Below, one piece after another: positions 43,524-52,373 of a stretch of DNA of 64,000 nt. The stretch is taken from the NCBI GenBank assembly GCA_025656675.1, contig JAHXHN010000005.1:144752-208751 (forward strand), in the 5' to 3' direction. The position numbers and the translations under genes were made by a program. The notes beneath the pieces are model-generated. The model was not told the DNA's origin, did no database searches, and saw nothing but the letters and a program-made list of their open reading frames with translations. This DNA is from Candidatus Thiodiazotropha sp. (ex Codakia rugifera) (GTDB lineage Bacteria > Pseudomonadota > Gammaproteobacteria > Chromatiales > Chromatiaceae). How positions within the stretch are numbered: position 1 is the first letter of the stretch; every line of letters starts with the position of its first letter.

Positions 43524-45440
43524 ATGTCAGATCAGGGCAGTTCAGAACAAAGCCCAAATACGCTGGAAGATTACCCTCTTCTTAGTCAAGTGGGCCTGCC
43601 TGGTGAACTACGCCAATTAGAACAGACCAAGCTCAGACCGCTTGCGAGTGAGTTACGCCGCTTTCTCATTGAAAGCATCTCACAGACAGGGGGACACTTG
43701 GCAGCGGGGCTGGGTGTCGTTGAACTGACTATCGCGCTCCACTATGTCTTCAACACCCCCTATGATCGCCTGGTGTGGGATGTAGGCCACCAGGCCTATC
43801 CACACAAAATACTCACCGGACGGGGTGAGCGAATGGCCAGCCTGCGGCAAAAGGGTGGTCTTTCAGGATTCCCCAAACGCAGTGAAAGTGAATACGATAC
43901 TTTTGGCACTGGCCACTCAAGCACTTCCATCGGTGCTGCCCTGGGTATGGCGGTCGCTGCGAAACAGAAGGGTGAAAACCGTAAAATTGTGGCTGTAATT
44001 GGAGATGGTGCCATGGGGGCAGGGATGGCCTTCGAAGCGCTTAACCAGGCAGGTGCACTGGATCAGGATCTACTGGTTATCCTCAATGACAACGATATGT
44101 CAATCTCAAAACCAGTCGGGGGGTTCAGCAACCATCTGGCACGCCTGCTCTCCGGGAAGGTCTATACCAGTATGCGCGAGGGTGGGAAATCCGCCCTCAG
44201 TCATCTTCCCCATCAGCTGGGTGATCTGGTAGGCAAGTGGGAAGAACATATGAAAGGCATGGTGATGCCTGGCACCCTGTTTGAGGAGATGGGGTTCAAT
44301 TATATCGGTCCTATCGATGGGCACGACTTCGATACCCTGGTGGCTACACTACACAACATGCGCGATATGCCTGGCCCCAGACTACTGCATGTAGTCACTC
44401 AAAAAGGACGAGGCTATATACCTGCGGAGCAGGATCCCTGTGTCTACCATGGCGTTACCCCCTTCGATCCTGCTACAGGCAAGATGGAGAAGGGAGTCAG
44501 TAGTAAAACCTACACCCAGGTATTTGGTGACTGGTTATGTGCTAATGCCCGAGAGGATGATCGATTGGTGGCAATAACGCCAGCGATGTGTGAAGGCTCC
44601 GGAATGGTGAACTACTCCAGACAATTTCCCCATCGTTATTTCGATGTGGGCATAGCAGAGCAACATGCCCTGACATTTGCGGCCGGACTTGCCTGTGAAG
44701 GTTTAAAACCGGTTGTGGCGATCTATTCAACTTTTTTGCAACGTGCGTATGACCAGCTGATACATGACGTTGCGCTGCAGAACCTGGATGTAACCCTGGC
44801 GGTGGACAGGGCTGGACAAGTGGGTGCAGACGGGGCGACTCATGCAGGGAGCTTTGACCTGAGCTACGCAAGATTGATTCCCAATATGGCCATTATGGCT
44901 CCAGGTGATGAGCTTGAATGCAGTCAACTGTTACAGACAGCGTATGAATATTCAGGACCGGCAATGGTGCGCTACCCCCGTGGAACCGGGCCTGGAGTCG
45001 GCGTCGCTGCAGCTGTTCCTGTTCCCTTGCCGTTTGGCAAAGGTGAGATTCGGCGTGAGGGTAGACGGGTGGCGCTATTGGTATTCGGCAGCCTTTTGGC
45101 GACTGCGCAACTGGTCGCAGATCGTATTGACGCCACATTGGTCAATATGCGTTTTATCAAGCCGTTGGATGAAACGCTGGTGGACGAACTGGCCTGTCGT
45201 CACCAGGTCCTGGTGACCGTCGAGGAGAATGTCGTCAAGGGCGGTGCAGGCTCTGCAGTTAATGAATATCTGGCCTCTGCTGGTCACCATCAAGTAAGGG
45301 TGCTCAACCTTGGCCTACCTGATCGCTATCTGGATCATGCCAGCCACCAGCAGCAGCTTAGTGAGGCAGGACTGGACATTAATGGCATGCTTGCCTCTAT
45401 CAGCCGGGCGAGTGGCGATACCAAGCTGCAGGTTGTCTAA
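43524..45440 (+). CDS. dxs: 1-deoxy-D-xylulose-5-phosphate synthase
   Basis: A 638-residue thiamine-diphosphate enzyme. It condenses pyruvate and glyceraldehyde 3-phosphate in the first step of the MEP isoprenoid pathway, and its product also feeds thiamine and pyridoxal synthesis. The thiamine-binding motif begins at [18 protein letters not shown] and ends near [13 protein letters not shown] (about residues 158-200). The transketolase-like domain carries [15 protein letters not shown] (about 375), and the C-terminal domain [11 protein letters not shown]. The length is normal. A likely promoter feature lies upstream. It shares triose phosphate with the Calvin cycle genes around it. Confidence 0.97.
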   Translation: MSDQGSSEQSPNTLEDYPLLSQVGLPGELRQLEQTKLRPLASELRRFLIESISQTGGHLAAGLGVVELTIALHYVFNTPYDRLVWDVGHQAYPHKILTGRGERMASLRQKGGLSGFPKRSESEYDTFGTGHSSTSIGAALGMAVAAKQKGENRKIVAVIGDGAMGAGMAFEALNQAGALDQDLLVILNDNDMSISKPVGGFSNHLARLLSGKVYTSMREGGKSALSHLPHQLGDLVGKWEEHMKGMVMPGTLFEEMGFNYIGPIDGHDFDTLVATLHNMRDMPGPRLLHVVTQKGRGYIPAEQDPCVYHGVTPFDPATGKMEKGVSSKTYTQVFGDWLCANAREDDRLVAITPAMCEGSGMVNYSRQFPHRYFDVGIAEQHALTFAAGLACEGLKPVVAIYSTFLQRAYDQLIHDVALQNLDVTLAVDRAGQVGADGATHAGSFDLSYARLIPNMAIMAPGDELECSQLLQTAYEYSGPAMVRYPRGTGPGVGVAAAVPVPLPFGKGEIRREGRRVALLVFGSLLATAQLVADRIDATLVNMRFIKPLDETLVDELACRHQVLVTVEENVVKGGAGSAVNEYLASAGHHQVRVLNLGLPDRYLDHASHQQQLSEAGLDINGMLASISRASGDTKLQVV

Positions 45441-45593
45441 GACAACACACATCGGCTTAACTCAGGCGTGGCATCTATGGGGTTACTGCAAAAGACAACC
45501 GCCAGGTGCTCGCAGTGAGGTTGTTTGCAGATGAATCACCCTAGCCTGGGTGAGTTGACCCGGCAACCATCCTGGGAATAGAAAAAATAGATC

Positions 45594-46373
45594 ATGATTG
45601 AAATAACAGCCGTCAGCGCCTTCGATGATAATTATATCTGGATGTTGAAAAATCCAGCATCCTCACAAGCCGTTGCCGTTGATCCAGGAGATGAGACACC
45701 CGTTTTGCAATGGCTGGAGCAAACATCGACCCAGCTGAGTGCAATCCTGATAACCCACCATCACTATGATCATGTCGGTGGTATTCCGGAATTGTGTGAT
45801 GCTTATCCGGGGATTGCTGTTTTTGGACCTGGAAAAGAGACAATCCGAGGTGTTACTCATCCCCTGAAAGAGGGCGATAAACCAAAGATTCCGGGACTGA
45901 CGGCCGACATTCAGGTGTTGGAGGTGCCGGGCCACACAGCTGGACATATCGCCTACTATGGCGATGGCGTATTGTTCTGTGGCGATACCCTGTTTGCCGG
46001 AGGATGCGGGCGAGTGTTCGATGGCACATTCGAGCAGCTTTCAGCCTCTCTACAGCGTATTGCACAACTCCCTGCACAGACCCGGCTCTATTGCGCCCAT
46101 GAATACACCCTGGCCAATCTGGGATTCGCTGAATGGGTTGAACCGGAAAATCCCGATTTAGGACGACGTCTCCAGATTGTATTGGAAAAATCCCAATCTG
46201 GGATTCCGACCGTGCCTTCTGTTCTCTCGGAAGAGTTGCTGACAAACCCCTTTTTACGTACTGAAGCCATGTCGGTAGTGGGTGCAGCAGAGCGGGCTTC
46301 TGGGCGGACACTGACAACTCCAGGCGAAGTCTTTACAGCACTACGGCAGTGGAAGGACAGTGAATATGACTGA
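45594..46373 (+). CDS. gloB: Hydroxyacylglutathione hydrolase (glyoxalase II)
   Basis: A 259-residue metallo-beta-lactamase-fold hydrolase that cleaves S-D-lactoylglutathione, the second step of methylglyoxal detoxification. The metal motif is THHHYDHVGG at about residue 54, with further ligand His in GHTAGHIAYY, Asp in FCGDTLFAGGCGR, and CAHEYT. The C-terminal helical region found in true GloB is present. The length fits. It follows dxs by 153 bases that include a CTGCAAA/TTTGCAG inverted repeat (45486-45530), so cotranscription is uncertain. Confidence 0.93.
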   Translation: MIEITAVSAFDDNYIWMLKNPASSQAVAVDPGDETPVLQWLEQTSTQLSAILITHHHYDHVGGIPELCDAYPGIAVFGPGKETIRGVTHPLKEGDKPKIPGLTADIQVLEVPGHTAGHIAYYGDGVLFCGDTLFAGGCGRVFDGTFEQLSASLQRIAQLPAQTRLYCAHEYTLANLGFAEWVEPENPDLGRRLQIVLEKSQSGIPTVPSVLSEELLTNPFLRTEAMSVVGAAERASGRTLTTPGEVFTALRQWKDSEYD

Positions 46374-46378
46374 TCGTA

Positions 46379-46533
46379 TTCAACCTGGGTTTTGCAGTTG
46401 ATCGCTGATATCTGATGTAAGTTAATCAAACGACAAACCATATCATGGATTTTCCAACACCCATTGGGTGAGCGTTGGCTGGCACGTGAATATTATGGAG
46501 AAATCCGTATTCAACTGCGGACCCTAACTTCAA
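46379..46533. repeat. Terminal-inverted-repeat element between gloB and prkB
   Basis: The left arm TTCAACCTGGG..GCAGTTGATC starts at 46379. The right arm, read in reverse complement from 46533, gives TTGAAGTTAGGG..GCAGTTGAAT. The arms match at most positions. The element starts 5 bases after the gloB stop codon and ends about 35 bases before the prkB terminator. It belongs to the same family as the elements at 8443 and 26932. Confidence 0.55.
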
Positions 46534-46564
46534 TACCTGTTTGATTGTCCCGAGTGGGTCGCAT

Positions 46565-46598
46565 AAAAAAAGCCACATAACCTATGTTATGTGGCTTT
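46565..46598 (-). terminator. Rho-independent terminator of prkB
   Basis: A perfect 13-bp stem, AAAGCCACATAAC with GTTATGTGGCTTT, and a 4-base loop are followed on the minus strand by a run of T. It lies 14 bases beyond the prkB stop codon. Confidence 0.92.
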
Positions 46599-46611
46599 CC
46601 CACTTCTTTTA

Positions 46612-47484
46612 TTAGACGTTACGGGCATCCATCATGCGCTCGATGATGGGCTGCAGAATGATCTCCATTGCAAAGCCCATTTTGCCTCCAGGTACAACAA
46701 TGGTATTGCGACGAGACATGAATGAACCGTCAATCATTGCCATCAGATAAGGGAAGTCGACATCGAACTTCTTGTAATCCGTGAAGCGTATTACAACGAA
46801 ACTCTCATCCGGTGTTGGAATATCACGGGCGATGAAGGGGTTCGAGGTGTCCACTGTAGGCACACGCTGGAAGTTAATGTCGGTGCGAGAGAACTGTGGG
46901 GTAACGTGGTTGATGTAGTCGGGCATACGTCGCATGATGGTGTCGACAATCGCTTCTTCACTGTAACCGCGTTCTGCATTGTCACGAAAGATCTTCTGGA
47001 TCCACTCCAGATTGACGATCGGCACCACACCCACACCCAGATCAACATTTTTGGCAACATCCACATCGCCATCCACGACCATGCCATGCAGACCTTCATA
47101 GAAGAGCAGGTCAGTATCCTCTTCAATTGTTTCCCAAGGGGTAAATTCACCTGGTTTTTGCTCACATCCTAGACGAGCGTTGTGTTCAGCGGCTTCTTCT
47201 TCACTGTGTAGGTAGTAGCGCTTGTCTCCGCTGCCTGTCTCACCATAGGTCTTGAAAAGACTGGCAATCTTGTCGAAATGGTTGGATTCCGGGCCAAAGT
47301 GACTGAGGCCGGCAGCCATTTTTTCTCGCATCTCCACCCGGGTAAAACGGTGGAAGCTGTCACCCTCGACCACGGCAGGTTTGATGCCATCGCGGTAGAA
47401 GATATGTTCGAAGGCGCGCTTTACCGTAGTTGTACCTGCGCCGGATGAGCCGGTTACGGCTACCACAGGATGCTTTTTTGACAT
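46612..47484 (-). CDS. prkB: Phosphoribulokinase
   Basis: A 290-residue bacterial-type phosphoribulokinase that phosphorylates ribulose 5-phosphate to the RuBisCO substrate. The P-loop is GSSGAGTTTVK (residues about 12-22). The substrate region contains EGDSFHRFTR and SHFGPESNHFD, and ATP-related FYEGLHGMVVDGDVDVAK lies near residue 130. This is the short octameric type of proteobacteria. Its strand is opposite to dxs and gloB, and it is separated by a repeat element and its own terminator, so it is transcribed apart from the cbb operons. Confidence 0.96.
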   Translation of the reverse strand: MSKKHPVVAVTGSSGAGTTTVKRAFEHIFYRDGIKPAVVEGDSFHRFTRVEMREKMAAGLSHFGPESNHFDKIASLFKTYGETGSGDKRYYLHSEEEAAEHNARLGCEQKPGEFTPWETIEEDTDLLFYEGLHGMVVDGDVDVAKNVDLGVGVVPIVNLEWIQKIFRDNAERGYSEEAIVDTIMRRMPDYINHVTPQFSRTDINFQRVPTVDTSNPFIARDIPTPDESFVVIRFTDYKKFDVDFPYLMAMIDGSFMSRRNTIVVPGGKMGFAMEIILQPIIERMMDARNV

Positions 47485-47952
47485 GAGCTTCTCCCTTATC
47501 TAAATCATTATATTGAGCTGTCCGGATTGCCTCTAAACGAAGCTATTTTTTTCTGACCGGAACGGTTACAAAGTAAAAAATTGGTGCCAACTATAACACG
47601 GAGATGTTCTATTTCCAGTGAAGGAAGCGGTACGTGATCGATTCGTCTGACGAAGGTGTAGGGATTGATTGCGGATTTACTGAGTGGTCTGATTCAGTGT
47701 TGCGTCGCAGCATATTTGGGATTTATGTCAGTCATCCAATCGATTTTAAGCGAAATCCCTACTATTGTGGATCGCTATGCACATGAAATTTAATAAATAT
47801 TATAAATATCAGTAAGTAAGCAATATTATGGGTACATTGTTATCACTAGTGAGGGTGGTCTTTAAGAGGCAGAAACAGCTGATCCTGTTGGCTGTTCATA
47901 TCGGCTGTACTCATCTCACGCGGCTGTTGCAAGCGAGATCGTGTTCTCAGCG
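47485..47952. other. Intergenic region between prkB and nhaD
   Basis: No gene is supported. The section around 47785-47825 is very AT-rich. A forward open frame (47828-48151) runs antisense into the nhaD gene with no homology and is not called. The prkB ribosome site and promoter must lie just above 47485; GGGAGAAGC on the minus strand around 47488-47496 is a good ribosome site. Confidence 0.5.
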
Positions 47953-49392
47953 TCAGAATAGACTGGCGTTGAGCCAAAGGTGGCATGCAACGCTGAGTAG
48001 AAACCCCAGGGCTATGGCGGGTGTCCAGCGTAAGTGTGCAAAAAAAGTGTACTTTCCCTTGGCCTGTCCCATTAGAGCCACGCCAGCGGCAGAACCGATA
48101 GAAAGCAGGCTGCCACCGATCCCTGTTGTCAGGGTCACCAGTAGCCATTGACCCAGCGACATCTCCGGTCGCATATTGAGTACCACTGACATGGTAGGGA
48201 TATTCTCCAGAACGGCGGAAGCCACACCTATAGAGACGTTAGCCGCCGTAGCCCCCCATTGGATATAGAGCAATTCAGAGGCTACAGTCAGAAAACCCAT
48301 ATAACCGAGACCACCGACGCAGAGTATGACCCCGCACAGGAACAGTAGCGTGTCCCACTCCGATCTTGCCACTCTTAAAAAGACATCGAATGGCTGTCGG
48401 TTTTCAACCACCACAGAAAAATCGGGTGATTCAGAGGTGGTGATCTGCTCCCCGCTCGGTTTATGGGTCTTTTTAAGAAAATAGCCAAAGAACTGTAGAT
48501 AGGAGAGGCCTGTCATCACACCGATCGTTGCAGGCAGCATTAATTGACCTTGAAAAAAGACCGCTGTGGCAATGGTCAATAGAAACAGTGCCATGATACC
48601 TTTTGCACCGCGCCGCATCTGTACCTGTTCCTGGATGACGGTAAGGTTGCCTGGGGGGATGGCAAAATGCATGAATCCGGCAGGGACCAGATAACCGATC
48701 AATGAGGGTAAAAACAGTGAGAAGAAGGAGAAGAAGTCAACCCGCCCGGTTGTGCTGACAATATCCTGCTGCCAAACCATCAGTGTCGTGATATCCCCGA
48801 ATGGGCTGTAAGCACCACCTGCATTTGAAGCAAGGACGATATTGATGCAAGAGAGTGTGACAAAACGCTGATTGTCTCTTTCCAAATTGAGAATCACAGC
48901 TCCCATCAACAGCGCAGTCGATAGGTTATCGAGAAAGGGTGAGAGAAAAAAGGTTATCAGGCCTGTGGTCCAGAAGAGGTGTCGGTAGCTATATTGACGG
49001 TGAGCTACCCAAGTACGAAGCGACAGAAAGACCCGTCGTTCAGCCAGGGCGTTGATGTAGGTCATCACCACCAGAATGAATAGCATCAGTTCCGCATACT
49101 GCAAAAGGCTGTGGCGGAGTGCCTGCTCAGCAGCATGTCCGCCCACGTTCTCGTGGGCGTACCAACCGATGAGTCCCCATATGATCCCCGCCGCGAAAAG
49201 CATGGGTTTTGACTTTCGCAGTTCAATAAACTCTTCGAGTGTGACTGCAATCAGGGCAAGAAAAAAGATAGATAAACTGAGTAAACCAACCCAATGAGTG
49301 CTCATATTGTAGCCGCTGGCTGACATATGATCCGCCCACGCCAGGTTGGGTATTAAGCCGATCAATGCAATCGAAACCGTCAGTTTCTTCAT
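47953..49392 (-). CDS. nhaD: NhaD-type Na+/H+ antiporter (copy 1)
   Basis: A 479-residue polytopic protein of the ion-transporter superfamily. After a signal-like N-terminal segment (LTVSIALIGLIPNLAWA), about a dozen helices follow. NhaD landmarks are HWVGLLSLSIFFLALIAVTLEE early on, FLSPFLDNLSTALLMGAV, ASNAGGAYSPFGDITTLMVW (about 190) and SIGSAAGVALMGQAKGKYTFFAHL near the end. NhaD exports Na+ or Li+ for H+ at alkaline pH. A neighbouring paralogue on the same strand is closely related. I prefer the ATG at 49392 to an in-frame TTG 12 bases upstream. Confidence 0.9.
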   Translation of the reverse strand: MKKLTVSIALIGLIPNLAWADHMSASGYNMSTHWVGLLSLSIFFLALIAVTLEEFIELRKSKPMLFAAGIIWGLIGWYAHENVGGHAAEQALRHSLLQYAELMLFILVVMTYINALAERRVFLSLRTWVAHRQYSYRHLFWTTGLITFFLSPFLDNLSTALLMGAVILNLERDNQRFVTLSCINIVLASNAGGAYSPFGDITTLMVWQQDIVSTTGRVDFFSFFSLFLPSLIGYLVPAGFMHFAIPPGNLTVIQEQVQMRRGAKGIMALFLLTIATAVFFQGQLMLPATIGVMTGLSYLQFFGYFLKKTHKPSGEQITTSESPDFSVVVENRQPFDVFLRVARSEWDTLLFLCGVILCVGGLGYMGFLTVASELLYIQWGATAANVSIGVASAVLENIPTMSVVLNMRPEMSLGQWLLVTLTTGIGGSLLSIGSAAGVALMGQAKGKYTFFAHLRWTPAIALGFLLSVACHLWLNASLF

Positions 49393-49567
49393 ACCACAGG
49401 ACAAATTGTTATTTTAAGAAGTGATTGATGATACCTGTATATCAAAATGTAATTCGAAAATAACGCCTAAGATCAAAGGGAAATTGATTCATATAGGGCA
49501 TTTCCTTCAGAGCGCTGCCAGCCACTTCCTGGCCAGCAGCATCCGATATTATTGGGTTGACAGAATA

Positions 49568-51040
49568 CTAAAAGCTGCCCGCATTAACCCATAGATGGGT
49601 CATGATACTGGCAACATACCCCAGAGCTATAACAGGCATCCACTTAAGATGACCGAAAAAGGTATATTTTCCGCGTGCTTGTCCCATCAGAGCGACACCT
49701 GCTGCTGAGCCAATTGAGAGCATCGAGCCACCTACACCAGCGGTTAGGGTAACCAGTAACCATTGTCCCATGGACATATCGGGCATCATGGTCAGTACAG
49801 CGAACATCACAGGGATGTTGTCAACAATGGCGGAAAGTATGCCAACCATGATATTGGCGGGTGTCTCATTCATCGCTTGCGAGAGCTCCAGTGCCATACC
49901 CCATTGGTTATACATCACCTCAGAAGCGACGGCCAGGTAACCGATAAAGCCAAGGCCACCGACACATAGCACCACGCCATAGAAGAAAAGCAGGGTATCC
50001 CACTCTGCTCGAGCCACTTTATTAAAGACATCGAAGGAGACCATGTCTCCCAACTGTCCGTCGTGTTCCATTTCGACAAGGTCATCTTTACTGTATTGAG
50101 GGTGCTCCTTGTGGAAGGTCTTTTTAAGATAGAAGCCAAAGAATTGGAGATAGGCCAGGCCGGTTAACATACCGATCACAGGAGGCATGCCCAGAAAATT
50201 GTGGAAGCTGACAGCAGTCACGATGGTTGCCAAAAAGAAGGTGATGATGCGTTTTGCACCGCGCTTCATCTCGACATCCTCGCCACCCCCTTCTGGTTTT
50301 ACATTAGGCACGGCGAAAGTCATGATGGATGCAGGAACCAGCCAATTGACGAGAGAGGGGAGAAATAGCGCAAAGAAGGCCAAGAAATCGACGCTGCCCT
50401 GGGCTGTCTCAATAGACTTCTGCCATACCATCAATGTAGTGATGTCGCCAAAAGGGCTGAAGGCGCCGCCGGCATTTGCGGCAACCACTATATTGATACA
50501 TGCGAGCAGCACAAACTTTGTATTGGAACCGCCAACAGCCAGGACTACGGCACACATCAGTAGCGCGGTGGTCAGATTGTCTGCAACCGGGGATATAAAA
50601 AAGGAAAGAACGCCGGTTATCCAGAACAGTTTGCGAAAACCGAATCCCTTGCTGACCAGCCAGGAACGCAGCTTCTCAAAGACGTTTCGCTCATCCATGG
50701 CGTTGATATAGGTCATTGCCACCAGCAGGAAGAGCATCAGTTCCGCATATTCCAGCAGATTGTGGCGCACCATCTCCTCAGCCGCATGGGGCATGCCGTG
50801 TGTGTGGTAATACCAGGCGATCAGTCCCCATATCATTCCGGCGGCAAGGATCACGGGTTTTGATTTCCGCAGGTGAGTAAACTCCTCGGCCATTACCAAC
50901 AGATAGGCGACTACGAATATCCCAATAGCGGTAAATCCGACCCAATGGTTGGTCAAATCGAGTTGTTCCCCTCCGCCTCCGGTTGCATAAGCGATGGATG
51001 GCAGAAAGAGAGCGATGAATATGGTTGTGATGAATCTCAC
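49568..51040 (-). CDS. nhaD: NhaD-type Na+/H+ antiporter (copy 2)
   Basis: A 490-residue paralogue of the neighbouring copy. It has a signal-like start (FITTIFIALFLPSIAYA) and the same motif blocks: NHWVGFTAIGIFVVAYLLVMAEE, SPVADNLTTALLMCAV, ANAGGAFSPFGDITTLMVW and GSAAGVALMGQARGKYTFFGHL. I chose a GTG at 51040, because it is preceded by GGGGTAA and makes the N-terminus match the other copy. The longest open frame from 51169 adds an atypical 43 residues. The copies are not in direct contact (a gap of about 175 bases), so they may be independently controlled. Tandem pairs may differ in pH or ion preference. Confidence 0.9.
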   Translation of the reverse strand: MRFITTIFIALFLPSIAYATGGGGEQLDLTNHWVGFTAIGIFVVAYLLVMAEEFTHLRKSKPVILAAGMIWGLIAWYYHTHGMPHAAEEMVRHNLLEYAELMLFLLVAMTYINAMDERNVFEKLRSWLVSKGFGFRKLFWITGVLSFFISPVADNLTTALLMCAVVLAVGGSNTKFVLLACINIVVAANAGGAFSPFGDITTLMVWQKSIETAQGSVDFLAFFALFLPSLVNWLVPASIMTFAVPNVKPEGGGEDVEMKRGAKRIITFFLATIVTAVSFHNFLGMPPVIGMLTGLAYLQFFGFYLKKTFHKEHPQYSKDDLVEMEHDGQLGDMVSFDVFNKVARAEWDTLLFFYGVVLCVGGLGFIGYLAVASEVMYNQWGMALELSQAMNETPANIMVGILSAIVDNIPVMFAVLTMMPDMSMGQWLLVTLTAGVGGSMLSIGSAAGVALMGQARGKYTFFGHLKWMPVIALGYVASIMTHLWVNAGSF

Positions 51041-51358
51041 TGGTATTACCCCAAAATGATTATTCTTGGCCGAGTGTTCTAATCGAACACTATGAATTCT
51101 CTTTGATGGCGGCAGATGGGTCAACTGTTTAACTGCATTGAATTGCATTTTTAATCCACCAATCTGCATTGAGCGCTGGCTTACGCCAGAAAACCTCGAT
51201 ATTTGAGCTTAATACCCTAGTGAAACACAAGGTATCACCCCCTGAAGCTGTCAAGTGAATATGTCACAAGTTATGGATGAGTCATGTCATACAGCGTGGA
51301 ACGTTGATAATGGAATGATGTGCTCAACGTCACTGATTCTCGGCTAGTGAGTGAGCAA
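51041..51358. other. Intergenic region with the first copy of an 18-bp repeat
   Basis: No gene is supported. The stretch contains the direct-repeat copy at 51252-51269. The open frame extending nhaD copy 2 upstream to 51169 is considered non-coding here. Confidence 0.5.
51252..51269 (+). repeat. Direct repeat copy 1 (putative regulatory site)
   Basis: CAAGTGAATATGTCACAA occurs identically at 52182-52199. Upstream of both copies lie GTAT.ACCCC and CTGAAG at similar distances. The GTGA-N5-TCAC dyad resembles a CRP-type half-site pair, but its spacing is one base short. It lies about 107 bases upstream of the chosen start of the unknown gene at 51359. Confidence 0.55.
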
Positions 51359-52024
51359 ATGGAAAATATGCATTCAGACAACGCACTTGCAGAATACAGT
51401 ATTGATGAGCTTGTATTGACAAGAAGTGTCCTGCTGGCCCATCTCTTTGCTGGCGAGGTTGCCCCGGGTGAGGTGGTACGGTATGCAAGAAGATACACTG
51501 AAGTCACTCATTGGGAAGAGTTGCTGTGTGCAGCAATCAACCCCAATGCCTCATGCTTAATGGCAATCGTCAGTGTCCGACAAATGGATGGGTATAGTGG
51601 TATTCTGCGCCGTCATGGTTCAATCGAGTATGTCAGGTTTTTTATCGATTGGGGCGATGATGAAGGATTTCAGGCAGTAGGCCTGACTCACTTCAAGGTC
51701 TGCGACGCTCAGAGTGGGGATGATTACAGCTCCCTTCCAAACTACCACCTGGTCTCCTCCGACTTCGATGTCAATCGATACCGGGAGGCTGTCATGCATG
51801 GTGCCCAGCCGAAAGTGCGAGCCGTGCTCTCTTGGAATCAAGTACCCGAATTGGATCTCTCTTTTACTCCGGTATTTGGTAACCATGTTGATTCACAAAT
51901 CTGTATCGATTCTCAGAGGGATTTGTTAACCCTGTTTGAAAACCCACTGTGCTTGTCGGAGCATGTTAACCTGAAACCTGGCTTTGGCGGACAGGTTGGC
52001 AAACAGTCGAACTATCAGTGCTGA
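51359..52024 (+). CDS. Hypothetical protein, 221 aa
   Basis: An unrecognised soluble protein with no signal peptide. A helical N-terminal part (YSIDELVLTRSVLLAHLFAGE, GEVVRYARRYTEVTHWEELL) is followed by a strand-rich middle with IEYVRFFIDWGDD and FQAVGLTHFKVCDAQ, and a C-terminal part with RAVLSWNQVPELDL and WNQ-type aromatic strands. The start is uncertain: the ATG at 51359 is my choice, while the longest frame begins at a GTG at 51320. It shares an upstream direct repeat with the sugar transferase that follows, so the two may be coregulated. No function can be assigned. Confidence 0.6.
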   Translation: MENMHSDNALAEYSIDELVLTRSVLLAHLFAGEVAPGEVVRYARRYTEVTHWEELLCAAINPNASCLMAIVSVRQMDGYSGILRRHGSIEYVRFFIDWGDDEGFQAVGLTHFKVCDAQSGDDYSSLPNYHLVSSDFDVNRYREAVMHGAQPKVRAVLSWNQVPELDLSFTPVFGNHVDSQICIDSQRDLLTLFENPLCLSEHVNLKPGFGGQVGKQSNYQC

Positions 52025-52373
52025 CTCGCCGTTAAGTGAATTATCGCCCCTCTTGGTATCCTTATCTGGTTATCAATATCGCAGGCAACTGCATGCTGAT
52101 TGTGATTTATCGCTGACTAGCGGTATCTGTCCAAAAACCTCTTCAATTCAATCATTGTATGACCCCAAAAGTCTGAAGTAACAAGTGAATATGTCACAAT
52201 TTTCACGTGCGTCATTCGCTACTTCATACAGGTCAGGATCTGAAATCATATATCCCATAGAAGGTAATAAATGCAGTCCCATGGAAGATGTGTCTGGTGG
52301 CTGATTCCCAATAGAGGATAGTCATCTGAGAAGGATATCAGGCAACTACAAATATGATTATGGGAGAGAGGAA
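52025..52373. other. Intergenic region with the second copy of the 18-bp repeat
   Basis: No gene is supported. The direct repeat copy lies at 52182-52199. GAGAGG at 52365-52371 is the ribosome site of the sugar transferase. Nothing else stands out. Confidence 0.5.
52182..52199 (+). repeat. Direct repeat copy 2 (putative regulatory site)
   Basis: Identical to the sequence at 51252-51269, and embedded in a longer similar stretch with GTAT.ACCCC and CTGAAG upstream. It lies 174 bases before the sugar-transferase start codon. Confidence 0.55.

Noticed and set aside
47828..48151. Forward open frame at the end of nhaD copy 1
   Set aside because: It overlaps the antiporter gene in antisense. The translation is low in structure, and no ribosome site precedes it.
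51252..51269. CRP-binding site reading of the direct repeat
   Set aside because: The GTGA/TCAC halves are five bases apart, not six, and flanking bases do not follow the CRP consensus. It is kept only as an unassigned repeat.
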